This document shows, piece by piece, positions 8,170 through 16,162 of a DNA stretch of 64,000 nucleotides; within the stretch, counting starts at the first letter, position 1, and every line of letters starts with the position of its first letter. The stretch is taken from the NCBI GenBank assembly GCA_026645735.1, contig JAPKMT010000001.1, forward strand, positions 163,318-227,317. The letters run 5' to 3'. The DNA is from Flexilinea sp. (lineage in GTDB: Bacteria; Chloroflexota; Anaerolineae; Anaerolineales; Anaerolineaceae). Under the pieces are notes generated by a model. The model worked only from the letters and a program-made list of their open reading frames with translations, was not told where the DNA came from and searched no databases. Made by a program: the position numbers and the translations under genes.

Positions 8170-9224
8170 GGTTTTTTCAGAATAAAAGCTTCAATCGCAT
8201 CATAGTCAGCGGGCAGCAAGGTCGGTTTGGTCATCTTGGAAGTGATGATGTCCGGGTCTTTCATACCATGCCCTGTGCAGATCGCCACAATGCGTTTTTG
8301 ATTTACATCGATGGAACCGGCATGAATTTGTGCTTTTAATCCGGCAATGCCTGCGGCGGAAGCCGGTTCGACCCAGATTCCATTTAGAGCCAGCATTTTT
8401 TGAGCAGCCAAAATTTCTTCATCGGTTACAGCAATGATTTTTCCTTTTGATTCCTCTGCGGCTGCCAGCGCTTCCTCGCCTCGAGCCGGACGGCCGATTC
8501 GAATTGCAGTCGCAATCGTTTCCGGATGATCCACAGCATGCCCGATGACTAACGGCGCTGAACCGGCGGCCTGGACACCCAATATATGCGGCAGCCCGGT
8601 ATTTTTCAGTTGATGGTATTGTCGAAACCCCATCCAATACGAAGTAATATTTCCTGCATTCCCAACTGGCAGACACAGCCAGTCTGGAGCCTGCCCAAGA
8701 ACGTCACAAATTTCAAAAGAGGAAGTTTTTTGACCTTCCAGACGATATGGATTCAGCGAGTTGACCAGTTCTACACTGCTTTTTTGACTGATTTCAACGA
8801 CAAAGGAGAGTGCTTCATCAAACGATCCGGGGATCTGGATCACTTCGGCACCATAAGCAATCGCTCCGGCCAGTTTTCCGGTTGCGACTTTTCCTTCCGG
8901 AATCATGACAATAGCCCGTAATCCGGCTCTGCGTGCATAGGCTGCTGCCGATGCAGCCGTATTTCCGGTGGATGCGCAAATCACAGCTTTTGCTCCTTTT
9001 GCCTTAGCCATCGTCATGGCAGCAGTCATACCGCGATCTTTGAATGAACCAGTCGGATTAAGGCCTTCAAACTTGATGGACAGCTCAAATCCGCCGCCAA
9101 GTTCTTCTGCTAATGCCGGTACAGGAATTAAAGGCGTATTTCCTTCCAGCAGTGTTACAGGTTCAATGTCTGTCGGCAGATGGATCAGATCACGATAACG
9201 GTTGATGACGCCTTGATAATTCAT
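8166..9224 (-). CDS. thrC: Threonine synthase
   Basis: A 352-aa PLP-dependent enzyme that makes threonine from O-phosphohomoserine. LLEGNTPLIP at the N-terminus and the PLP lysine in GSFKDRGM (Lys62) are typical, as is the glycine-rich phosphate loop LPVGNAGNITSY. The short length without the extra N-terminal domain matches the compact bacterial/archaeal type. A GAGAGG Shine-Dalgarno stands before the ATG at 9224. It is the first gene of a probable seven-gene minus-strand operon running down to 2389. Confidence 0.95.
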   Translation of the reverse strand: MNYQGVINRYRDLIHLPTDIEPVTLLEGNTPLIPVPALAEELGGGFELSIKFEGLNPTGSFKDRGMTAAMTMAKAKGAKAVICASTGNTAASAAAYARRAGLRAIVMIPEGKVATGKLAGAIAYGAEVIQIPGSFDEALSFVVEISQKSSVELVNSLNPYRLEGQKTSSFEICDVLGQAPDWLCLPVGNAGNITSYWMGFRQYHQLKNTGLPHILGVQAAGSAPLVIGHAVDHPETIATAIRIGRPARGEEALAAAEESKGKIIAVTDEEILAAQKMLALNGIWVEPASAAGIAGLKAQIHAGSIDVNQKRIVAICTGHGMKDPDIITSKMTKPTLLPADYDAIEAFILKKP

Positions 9225-9294
9225 AATTTTTCCTCTCTGAGATGCATTCGGGCTTTATTGAAATTTTATGTCTACAATTCTAATATAATTTATC

Positions 9295-9418
9295 CAACAA
9301 TTCGAAATATGGATTGGCTTTTTGAATCAATCAAGAAAATTTGTTGTTCTTATGGTTTTGCGCAAAGCGCAAAACCATAAGAACAACATAGAATTCTTTT
9401 CATTTTGCGAATTGCTGT
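9295..9418. repeat. Hairpin repeat, copy 3
   Basis: A 22-bp perfect stem (9342-9363 with 9367-9388) around an AAA loop. The upper stem reads TTCTTATGG, a pair change relative to copy 1 that is matched on the other arm. Flanks are AATTCGAAATATGGA at about 9300 and AGAATTCTTTTCATTTTGCG after the stem. It lies between the divergent thrC operon and the TIM-barrel gene. Confidence 0.9.
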
Positions 9419-9498
9419 TTTTATTAAGGAAATGCAGCCTTGATTTATAATGAGCATCATATGGGAATCCATGAAGAAGAGTTGGATGAGGGGTAGAA

Positions 9499-10395
9499 AT
9501 GAAAGACAGCATTCATAAGTATTTTCAAATCGGAACCATTCAATGGATGAGTTATCCACGACGGGAAATTTTGGATTCACTCCGGACGATAGCCAGTGAC
9601 GATTTTTTTGATGCAGTTGAGATATGTGGATTTGTATCAGAAGCGCAGCGGATCCAGGCGAAAAAAATCCTGGATCAGTCGCATTTAAAGGTTTGTTTTG
9701 CTGCGCAGCCTGTTTTGCTCAACTCGAAACTAAATCCGAATGATCTGAATGAGGAAAAACGTCTCCAGGCAGAAGATTTACTGCTGAAAGCAGTAGACGA
9801 AGCCGATTTTTTTGGAGCGGATGGAATTTCATTTCTGGCAGGCAAATGGGATGCTTCATCCAGGGACAGCGCATACGAGCAATTAATAAAAACCACTCGC
9901 AATGTATGCACGTATGCCGGCGAAAAAGGAATGACCGTTGAACTGGAGGTGTTTGACTTCGATATGGACAAAGCAGTTTTAATCGGTCCGGCACCTTATG
10001 CAGCGGAATTTGCTTCTGACATGAATTCTTTTGTCGATAATTTCGGACTGCTGGTTGATCTTAGTCATTTTCCCACAACCTATGAGACCAGCGCTTTTGT
10101 GATCAAAACGCTGCGTCCGTTTATTACCCATCTGCATATCGGCAATGCTGTGGTAAAAAAAGATTGTGATGCCTATGGCGATCAGCATCCCCGTTTTGGT
10201 TATCCGGAAAGCGCCAACGATGTTCCGGAACTTCTGGATTTTTTTCAGGTATTGAAACAGGAAGCATTCTTTAATGCAGAAAAACCATATGTCCTTTCTT
10301 TTGAAGTGAAACCTCGCGAGGATGAAGATGAGGATGTTATTCTTGCAAATACAAAACGGGTTATTCGTAGAGCATGGAGTTTGCTTGAGGATTGA
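9499..10395 (+). CDS. Sugar phosphate isomerase/epimerase-like TIM-barrel protein
   Basis: A 298-aa protein of the xylose-isomerase-like/AP-endonuclease-2 TIM-barrel superfamily. Metal-binding residues seem to be present in VELEVFDFD (Glu), LLVDLSHFP (Asp/His), THLHIGN (His) and LSFEVKP (Glu), the usual pattern. These enzymes isomerise or epimerise sugars or sugar acids; the substrate here is unknown. The gene has no close operon partner; the LysW operon starts 300 bp downstream with its own promoter. Confidence 0.75.
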   Translation: MKDSIHKYFQIGTIQWMSYPRREILDSLRTIASDDFFDAVEICGFVSEAQRIQAKKILDQSHLKVCFAAQPVLLNSKLNPNDLNEEKRLQAEDLLLKAVDEADFFGADGISFLAGKWDASSRDSAYEQLIKTTRNVCTYAGEKGMTVELEVFDFDMDKAVLIGPAPYAAEFASDMNSFVDNFGLLVDLSHFPTTYETSAFVIKTLRPFITHLHIGNAVVKKDCDAYGDQHPRFGYPESANDVPELLDFFQVLKQEAFFNAEKPYVLSFEVKPREDEDEDVILANTKRVIRRAWSLLED

Positions 10396-10511
10396 GAAAT
10401 CAAAAAAATCCTGATCATGGTTTAAAAAAAACGGTTGGCTATCGGCCATTTGAAATCGCTGCAAAATAAATTTGCTGTATTGAATTAGTCATCAAAATCT
10501 CGAATTGCTGG

Positions 10512-10540
10512 TTGACAGTATTGTGAAAATTATTTAAACT
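10512..10540 (+). promoter_or_regulatory. Promoter of the LysW operon leader
   Basis: A perfect -35 box TTGACA (10512-10517) is followed after 17 bp by TAAACT (10535-10540). The predicted start of transcription, around 10546-10548, falls on the ATG of the leader peptide, so the leader could be translated from a leaderless message. Confidence 0.65.
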
Positions 10541-10546
10541 AAAGCA

Positions 10547-10603
10547 ATGTTATTCGATTTATCTTTTCGACGAACCATCCGATATTACTCCCTTCAGGTT
10601 TGA
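10547..10603 (+). CDS. Putative arginine-rich attenuator leader peptide (18 aa)
   Basis: This short frame reads MLFDLSFRRTIRYYSLQV and stops at TGA (10601-10603). Three of its 18 codons are CGA arginine (10568-10573 and 10580-10582). It lies between a strong promoter and an intrinsic terminator in front of a LysW-type amino-acid operon. Its end overlaps the first strand of a set of mutually exclusive hairpins, the arrangement seen in amino-acid attenuators of the trp/his type. No Shine-Dalgarno is visible. Translation and function are inference. Confidence 0.55.
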   Translation: MLFDLSFRRTIRYYSLQV

Positions 10604-10677
10604 AGCGGGGAAGTCGTGTTTTGTCACTGATAAGATCCATTTGTGAAAAGCAGCCCTCCTTCAAGGAGGGCTTTTTA
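10587..10677 (+). terminator. Attenuator: alternative hairpins and intrinsic terminator
   Basis: Terminator: AGCCCTCCT (10652-10660), loop TCA, AGGAGGGCT (10664-10672), then TTTTTAT. Strand 2, GAAGCGGGG (10602-10610), can pair either with strand 1, TCCCTTC (10589-10595), or with strand 3, CCCTCCTTC (10654-10662, one mismatch and one G-U pair). Pairing 2:3 would prevent the terminator. A ribosome stalled on the CGA codons would cover strand 1 and free strand 2. The terminator is plain in the sequence; the switching is inferred. Confidence 0.6.
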
Positions 10678-10704
10678 TATCTATCAAAGTGAAGGAGATT
10701 CACC

Positions 10705-10875
10705 ATGAAAACCGTAATTTGTCCTGTGTGTGGAGCCGAAATTGAAGTGGATCAGACCGTAGAACTCGGTGAGATTATTGTTTGCCCGGATTGTGGCGTA
10801 GATTTGGAAATTGTTTCTTTAGATCCATTGACCGCTGAAGAAGCACCGATGGAACAGGAAGATTGGGGAGAATAA
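10705..10875 (+). CDS. lysW: LysW amino-group carrier protein
   Basis: A 56-aa acidic protein with two CxxC pairs (ICPVCG and VCPDCG) that form a zinc ribbon, ending in EDWGE. In Thermus and archaea the C-terminal glutamate of LysW is joined to the alpha-amino group of aminoadipate or glutamate, so that intermediates stay protected and attached to the carrier. Size, motifs and tail all match. AAGGAG precedes the ATG at 10705. Its stop overlaps the lysX start as TAATG, so the two are coupled. This is the defining gene of the operon. Confidence 0.95.
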   Translation: MKTVICPVCGAEIEVDQTVELGEIIVCPDCGVDLEIVSLDPLTAEEAPMEQEDWGE

Positions 10876-11726
10876 TGCCGAAAATCGGTGTGCTTTTCTC
10901 CCGTCTTCGTGTTGAAGAAAAATGGATCTTTGAAGCTTTCGAATCCCGCGGGATCGATTATGAGCGGATCGATGACCGGAAACTGGTACTGGATTCCCAT
11001 GGATTAAAAAAATGGAGCCAATTTGACTGCATTTTGGAACGCAGCATCAGTTATTACAGTGGTCTTTATGCGCTCAAAGTATTAAATGGATGGGGCATTA
11101 AAACAGTTAATACAGCGCTGACGGCAGAAATTTGTGGTGATAAACTGGCAACCAGTTGTACATTGGACAAAGCAGGCATTCCACAACCTCGTTATGCCTG
11201 TGCTTTCACCCCGGAATCTGCGTTGGAAGCAATTGATGCACTGGGATATCCTGTTGTGATAAAACCCGTCGTGGGCTCCTGGGGCAGACTATTGGCAAAA
11301 CTCAACGACCGTGATGCGGCAGAAGCTCTTTTGGAACACAAATCTGTTTTGGGTTCTGCATTGCATTCTGTGTTCTATATCCAGGAGTATATTCAAAAAC
11401 CGGGACGTGATATTCGTGCCATCGTCGTAGATAACAAAGTTGTTACAGCCATATACCGGAAATCACAACATTGGATTACCAATACTGCGCGTGGAGGCGA
11501 GGGAGAAATTTGTCCTATCACACCTGATCTGGAATCTCTCTGTCTGAATGCGTCCGCTGCAGCAGGTGGAGGAATACTGGCAATTGATGTGTTTGAGGAT
11601 ATGCAGCGCGGTCTGATGATTAATGAAATCAACCATACAATGGAGTTTCACACACTGCAACCGACAACCGGGGTGAATATTGCCGATCTGATTGTTGATT
11701 ATGTGTTGAAAGTGGCGAAATTATGA
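10875..11726 (+). CDS. lysX: LysX/ArgX-type LysW ligase (ATP-grasp)
   Basis: A 283-aa ATP-grasp ligase expected to couple LysW to aminoadipate (lysine route) or glutamate (arginine route). Visible elements are the ATP-grasp lysine strand [33 protein letters not shown], the substrate-binding [14 protein letters not shown], and the metal-binding NEINHTMEF. The start at 10875 is chosen over a TTG at 10863 because it overlaps the lysW stop (TAATG). I cannot separate LysX from ArgX with confidence: the NHTMEF motif looks LysX-like, whereas the arginine codons in the leader favour ArgX. Confidence 0.9.
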   Translation: MPKIGVLFSRLRVEEKWIFEAFESRGIDYERIDDRKLVLDSHGLKKWSQFDCILERSISYYSGLYALKVLNGWGIKTVNTALTAEICGDKLATSCTLDKAGIPQPRYACAFTPESALEAIDALGYPVVIKPVVGSWGRLLAKLNDRDAAEALLEHKSVLGSALHSVFYIQEYIQKPGRDIRAIVVDNKVVTAIYRKSQHWITNTARGGEGEICPITPDLESLCLNASAAAGGGILAIDVFEDMQRGLMINEINHTMEFHTLQPTTGVNIADLIVDYVLKVAKL

Positions 11727-12757
11727 TAAAAACTGCTATTTTTGGCGGTTCCGGTTATGGCGGGGGTGAATTGCTCCGTTTGCTGCTAAATCATCCGGAA
11801 ACCGAAGTGACTCAGGTAACCTCCCGCTCCCATTTGGGCGAATATGTTTATCAGGTGCATCCAAACCTGAGAAAGCGGACGATGTTGAAGTTCTGTGATC
11901 CGGATCAGATAGAACCGGTGGATGTTTTGTTCCTCGCACTTCCCCATGGACAGGCGATGAAAAAAATTCAGACTTATGCGGAACTGGCTCCCTGCATTGT
12001 TGATCTGTCAGCCGATTTTCGCCTGAAGGACGAATTGGTCTATCAACAGTGGTATGGAAGTACCCATTTGGCTCCGGATTGGATGCCGAAATTTGTATAT
12101 GGCTTACCGGAGCTGCACCGAGCAGAAATCAAAAAAGCCCATTACATCAGCGGCGTAGGGTGTAATGCGACTGCCGCGAACCTGGCATTAATGCCGCTGA
12201 TCCAATCCGGTCTTATTGATTCAGATCAGCCGGTTTATGTTGAAATCAAAGTTGGTTCCTCGGAAGGCGGCGCTGAAGGAAATGCCGGATCGCATCATCC
12301 GGAACGGAGCAATACGGTCCGAACATTTTCCTGTTTTGGACATCGCCATACTGCTGAAGTGATGCAGGAAATGCATCTTTCCAAAGTAGCGTTGACTATG
12401 ACTTCAGTTGAGCTGGTGCGCGGTGCGCTGGCGACTGTGCATGCAGCTGCAAAACCTTTTGTCACAATGAAAGATTTATGGGCAGCCTATCGGACCGTTG
12501 TCAGCGAAAATCCATTTCTGCGTCTGGTTCATGAGCAAAGAGGCATATACAGAGTACCGGAACCGAAAATTCTGGCAGGATCGAATTATGCGGATTTGGG
12601 CTTCGACTATGATCCACAGAATGGGCACTTAATTTCAATTTGTGCCATTGATAACCTGATGAAAGGCGCTGCAGGGACGGCAGTGCAATGTATGAATCTG
12701 ATGTTCGGCTTGGATGAAACTGCAGGATTAGATTTCTCTGGTTTGCATCCGGTATAA
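11723..12757 (+). CDS. lysY: LysW-aminoadipate/glutamate semialdehyde reductase (LysY/ArgC)
   Basis: A 344-aa NADPH-dependent reductase of the ArgC family that reduces the carrier-bound acyl phosphate to the semialdehyde. [15 protein letters not shown] is the nucleotide-binding loop, [14 protein letters not shown] holds the catalytic cysteine (Cys147), and [10 protein letters not shown] includes the conserved histidine. It overlaps lysX by 4 bp. LysY and ArgC are the same family, and context with lysW places this one in the carrier-protein pathway. Confidence 0.93.
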   Translation: MIKTAIFGGSGYGGGELLRLLLNHPETEVTQVTSRSHLGEYVYQVHPNLRKRTMLKFCDPDQIEPVDVLFLALPHGQAMKKIQTYAELAPCIVDLSADFRLKDELVYQQWYGSTHLAPDWMPKFVYGLPELHRAEIKKAHYISGVGCNATAANLALMPLIQSGLIDSDQPVYVEIKVGSSEGGAEGNAGSHHPERSNTVRTFSCFGHRHTAEVMQEMHLSKVALTMTSVELVRGALATVHAAAKPFVTMKDLWAAYRTVVSENPFLRLVHEQRGIYRVPEPKILAGSNYADLGFDYDPQNGHLISICAIDNLMKGAAGTAVQCMNLMFGLDETAGLDFSGLHPV

Positions 12758-12818
12758 ACCAGGTTTTCTCGCATCATAGATAAAGCTGGTTTATTTTTCG
12801 AATCGCTGGGTATAGACA

Positions 12819-13643
12819 ATGAACGACAAAAATCTAAAAATAATGGTGGTGAAAATTGGCGGGACAGAGGGTGTGGATTTCTCGCGTATCTGTTCGAATG
12901 CAGCCCGTCTGATTACTGAAGATAAAAAATTGATTCTAGTGCATGGTGGATCAGCCGAGGCCAACCAGCTTGGAGTGGATTTAAATATTCCTCCGCGTTT
13001 TATTACTTCACCTTCCGGACACACTTCCCGTTATACGGATCAAAAGACTATGGAAGTTTTTATTATGGCGGTCAATGGGAAAGTCAATTCGAGACTTGTG
13101 TCACAGCTCCAGGAGAAGGGTGTAAATGCTTTTGGTTTATCCGGTATGGACGGTCGACTGATTCAGGCGACACGCAAAGAAGCCATTCAGAGTGTTGAGA
13201 ATGGAAAACGCCGGATAATCCGTGACGATTTCAGCGGGAAAATTGATACTGTCCAGGCGGATCTGCTGCATACCTTGCTCGCTGCGGAAATGCTACCGGT
13301 AATCGCGCCCATTGCGATCGGCAAAGCCGGAGAACCGCTAAATGTTGATGCGGACCGTGCGGCTGCTGAAGTGGCTGCAGCGATGAAAGCGGACACATTG
13401 ATTCTGCTGACGGCTGTGCCAGGATTGATGAAATCTTTCCCGGATGAACGCACGTTGATTAAAAAAGTCGATCGAAAAGATATCACGTCGCTGCAAGAAT
13501 ATGCACAAGGCAGGATGAAGAATAAAGTACTGGGAGCTCAGGAAGCACTCGAAAAAGGTGTGAGTAATGTTTTGATTGCTGATGGAAGCGTGGAAAATCC
13601 GATTGATCACGCACTTGCAGGAAACTGCACATGGATCTGCTGA
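12819..13643 (+). CDS. lysZ: LysW-aminoadipate/glutamate kinase (LysZ/ArgB)
   Basis: A 274-aa amino-acid kinase. KIGGTEGVDFS is the N-terminal nucleotide loop, LVHGGSAEANQL the substrate loop, and NVDADRAAAEVAAAMKAD the ATP-binding part typical of N-acetylglutamate kinase relatives. The substrate-binding segment SGHTSRYTD is as in LysZ proteins. It would phosphorylate the side-chain carboxylate of the carrier-bound amino acid. It follows lysY after 61 bp; that gap holds a half unit of the dispersed repeat (TTTTTCGAATCGCTGG near 12796). Confidence 0.92.
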   Translation: MNDKNLKIMVVKIGGTEGVDFSRICSNAARLITEDKKLILVHGGSAEANQLGVDLNIPPRFITSPSGHTSRYTDQKTMEVFIMAVNGKVNSRLVSQLQEKGVNAFGLSGMDGRLIQATRKEAIQSVENGKRRIIRDDFSGKIDTVQADLLHTLLAAEMLPVIAPIAIGKAGEPLNVDADRAAAEVAAAMKADTLILLTAVPGLMKSFPDERTLIKKVDRKDITSLQEYAQGRMKNKVLGAQEALEKGVSNVLIADGSVENPIDHALAGNCTWIC

Positions 13644-13707
13644 GTGATCTGCTGCGGATCGACGGATGATGCGAAAAAAACTGAAACAGAATAAGGATTA
13701 TCAACAG

Positions 13708-14781
13708 ATGGAGAATAATTACTGGCTGACAGCTCCTGAAACTTACAAAACATTGTTTGGATTAGTGGAAAAATATAGTCCGAGCGGATCTGAAGCGGAT
13801 GCCGTTAATTGGCTGGTTTCGAGAATGGCGGGATTGGGGTATACGAAATCCTATATCGATGGCGGCGGTAATGCAATTGGTGTGATGGGAGACGGTCCAC
13901 GACAGTTGGTATTGTTGGGACATATTGATACCGTTCCGGGTGAAATCCCGTTTTCTGTTGAAAACGATATCCTTTACGGCCGTGGTTCGGTTGACGCGAA
14001 AGGACCGTTATCCTGCTTTGTGGATAGTGTCGCACAACTTGGACCGGTTCCAGATTGGCAGATTGTTGTCATCGCCTGTGTTGATGAAGAATGTGATGGA
14101 ATGGGCGCGCGCTTTGTACTGCCGCATTTCTCTCCGGAACTGGTCATTGTGGGGGAACCCAGTCGATGGGATCGTATTGCGCTCGGGTATAAAGGTTGTG
14201 CATGGTCCAGCATTCAAATTTCTTCTGATGTAACCCATGGAGCGAGTGAAGAAGCTACTGCGTGTGAAATTGCATCAGAGCTCTGGGGAAAAATACGGAC
14301 ATGGTGTCAGGAATACAACCAGTCCCGTTCAAAGATTTTCGATCAGATCATGTTTTCTTTGACAAACTGGTATTCGGGAAAGGACGGTTTTTCTCAATGG
14401 GCTCGGCTGGTAGTAAGTGCCAGAATTCCACCCGGATTTATGCCGGAAGATTTCTATGCGGTTCTGGAATCTCTCGCACCGGATGCGATCATTTCTCATT
14501 CAGCATTTCCGACACCGGCATATCGCGGAGAAAAAAATTCACCACTTGTTCGGGCATTTCTACCGGCAATCCGCTCCAACGGCGGGCAGCCTGCCTTTGT
14601 TTATAAAACCGGCACAGCGGATCTGAACCTGGTGGCTCCTGCATGGAATTGCCCCGGACTGGCATACGGACCCGGTGATTCAACCCTGGATCATACTCCC
14701 AATGAGCATCTCTATCTGCCTGAGTTTCAAAAATCGAAAGCAATCCTTATTGATGTACTCAGACGTCTGACAAAAAAATGA
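13708..14781 (+). CDS. lysK: LysW-lysine/ornithine hydrolase (LysK, M20 family)
   Basis: An M20-family metallopeptidase that releases the finished amino acid from LysW. Metal ligands are visible in LLGHIDTVPG, GRGSVDAKGP, VDEECDGMGAR and GEPSRWD. The start at 13708 is favoured by AAGGA at 13693-13697; an in-frame ATG at 13666 would add 14 lysine-rich residues with a poor ribosome site. It is the last gene of the operon. The aminotransferase LysJ/ArgD, needed between LysY and LysK, is not in the window and must be elsewhere. Confidence 0.9.
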   Translation: MENNYWLTAPETYKTLFGLVEKYSPSGSEADAVNWLVSRMAGLGYTKSYIDGGGNAIGVMGDGPRQLVLLGHIDTVPGEIPFSVENDILYGRGSVDAKGPLSCFVDSVAQLGPVPDWQIVVIACVDEECDGMGARFVLPHFSPELVIVGEPSRWDRIALGYKGCAWSSIQISSDVTHGASEEATACEIASELWGKIRTWCQEYNQSRSKIFDQIMFSLTNWYSGKDGFSQWARLVVSARIPPGFMPEDFYAVLESLAPDAIISHSAFPTPAYRGEKNSPLVRAFLPAIRSNGGQPAFVYKTGTADLNLVAPAWNCPGLAYGPGDSTLDHTPNEHLYLPEFQKSKAILIDVLRRLTKK

Positions 14782-14866
14782 GTCTTTCCGGTTGTATCGT
14801 TTTAGAAAAGTCGTGGTCTGTAATTGACTTGATCTTTTTACTGAAAAGAAAGCGTCCATAATTTTT

Positions 14867-15048
14867 CTCTCATTAATTCGAAAGGTCAATCGATATTTTG
14901 AATTATTGACCCTGTTTGCAGCCATTCAGAATATGCGAAGAAGTATATGTTGTTGTGCTGTTTTTTCGTGAAGCGCAAAAACAACATAACAATAAGTTTT
15001 CTCGATCGATTCGAAAGGTTGGTTCAGATTTCGAATTTCTGGCCCGTT
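14867..15048. repeat. Hairpin repeat, copy 4 (degenerate, two flanking units)
   Basis: Two units of the TTCGAA type (about 14867-14912 and 14998-15045) flank an imperfect stem-loop around 14948-14995, TTGTTGTGCTGTTTTT / AAAAACAACATAACAA. Both units point the same way, unlike in copies 1-3. The stem has mismatches, so this looks like an old copy. Nothing else is seen between lysK and the exporter gene. Confidence 0.7.
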
Positions 15049-15129
15049 AGTCATCTTTTAAGGAAAGCCGCTTTCGGGGTTATAATCTTTCTGGCTAAAT
15101 ACACTAATAGAAAGAAAAAATAATCTTTT

Positions 15130-15906
15130 ATGCCTGATATTTCCTTACTTCAAATTATTGCAGCTTGTTTTTTTTCTTTCCTGGCTGGTGCCATTGATTC
15201 GATCGCTGGAGGCGGTGGATTAATACAACTGCCCGGTTTAATGGCTGTCCTGCCAAACGTCCCCGTTGTCATGCTTCTCAGTACCAATAAAATGTCCTCC
15301 ACATTTGGGACGGGTATGGCAATTTTTCAATATTCCAAAAAAGTACCGATTCACTGGAAGCGCATGATTCCGATTGCAGCCATTGCATTTTTCGCCAGTA
15401 TCGGTGGAGCGCTGACAGCGACACGCGTCCCGAATCATTGGATGCGTCCGTTAGTTACATTTTTACTGATCGTGATTCTGATTTACTCCTTGCTGAAAAA
15501 AGATTTGGGCGATGATACTCAAAAAGCAGGCGTTTCAAAAAAGAGCAAGATCATTCTCGGATTACTGGTCGGTGTAATCATCGGTTTCTATGATGGATTC
15601 TTTGGCCCCGGAACCGGAAATTTCCTGATCCTCAGTTTTATTTTTATTTTCGGATTGGATTTTTTACAGGCTTCCGCTTCTTCAAAGGTGGTCAATTTGG
15701 CAACCAATATCGGTGCAATGACCCTTTTCCTCATCAGTGGATATGGTTATTACATTCTGGGTATCTTAATGGCTCTATTTAACATGGCTGGAGCTGTATG
15801 CGGCGTAAAACTGGCTGTTCTTAAAGGGAGCAAATTTATCCGCATCTTCTTTATTGTTGTCGTTTCAGGTCTTATCATTAAACAGATACTGGATTTCTTA
15901 TTGTAG
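15130..15906 (+). CDS. TauE/SafE (TSUP) family membrane exporter
   Basis: A 258-aa integral membrane protein with about eight hydrophobic segments. The N-terminal FLAGAIDSIAGGGGLIQLPG and the mid-protein GFYDGFFGPGTGNFLIL are the two repeated family signatures. TSUP proteins move sulfite, sulfoacetate or other organic anions across the membrane; the substrate cannot be read from sequence. It appears to stand alone, with repeat elements on both sides. Confidence 0.88.
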   Translation: MPDISLLQIIAACFFSFLAGAIDSIAGGGGLIQLPGLMAVLPNVPVVMLLSTNKMSSTFGTGMAIFQYSKKVPIHWKRMIPIAAIAFFASIGGALTATRVPNHWMRPLVTFLLIVILIYSLLKKDLGDDTQKAGVSKKSKIILGLLVGVIIGFYDGFFGPGTGNFLILSFIFIFGLDFLQASASSKVVNLATNIGAMTLFLISGYGYYILGILMALFNMAGAVCGVKLAVLKGSKFIRIFFIVVVSGLIIKQILDFLL

Positions 15907-16020
15907 AAAGGGAGAAATGCCTTTTTGATTCTTCCAAAAAAAAATAGAGGTAAATTTTCTGTTATTTCAATTATTGAGGATAAAGTGGTTGATTCGCTAG
16001 CCTTCCCCCTGACCAGCAGC

Positions 16021-16140
16021 GATTTAAAATTTGGAAAAAAATAATTGTTGTAGTGTTATTTTTGCGCTTAGCGCAAAAATAACACTACAACATATTTCTC
16101 TCTTTATTCGAAAAGCTTTTCCAAATTTCGAATTCCTGAC
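16021..16140. repeat. Hairpin repeat, copy 5
   Basis: A 22-bp perfect stem (16046-16067 with 16071-16092) around TTA. The stem reads TGTTGTAGTGTTATTTTTGC, quite unlike copies 1-3, yet it is fully self-complementary. The outer inverted repeat is AAATTTGGAAAA (16027-16038) and TTTTCCAAATTT (16117-16128). An extra open frame from 16031 through this repeat into the next gene is an artefact of the repeat. Confidence 0.88.
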
Positions 16141-16162
16141 TGACCAGGCAAATCCGAATAAA

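Noticed and set aside
9327..9580. Minus-strand open frames of 60-76 codons over the hairpin repeat, giving similar peptides (for example LWFCALRK) at several repeat copies
   Set aside because: The peptide similarity only reflects the repeated DNA; the frames cross the palindrome and have no ribosome site.
15130..15906. Linking the TauE/SafE exporter to a sulfosugar pathway using the split transketolase
   Set aside because: They are 15 kb apart with no shared regulation, and other sulfosugar genes are absent.
16031..16162. 44-codon N-terminal extension of the phosphodiesterase
   Set aside because: It consists of hairpin repeat copy 5 and has no relation to the family.
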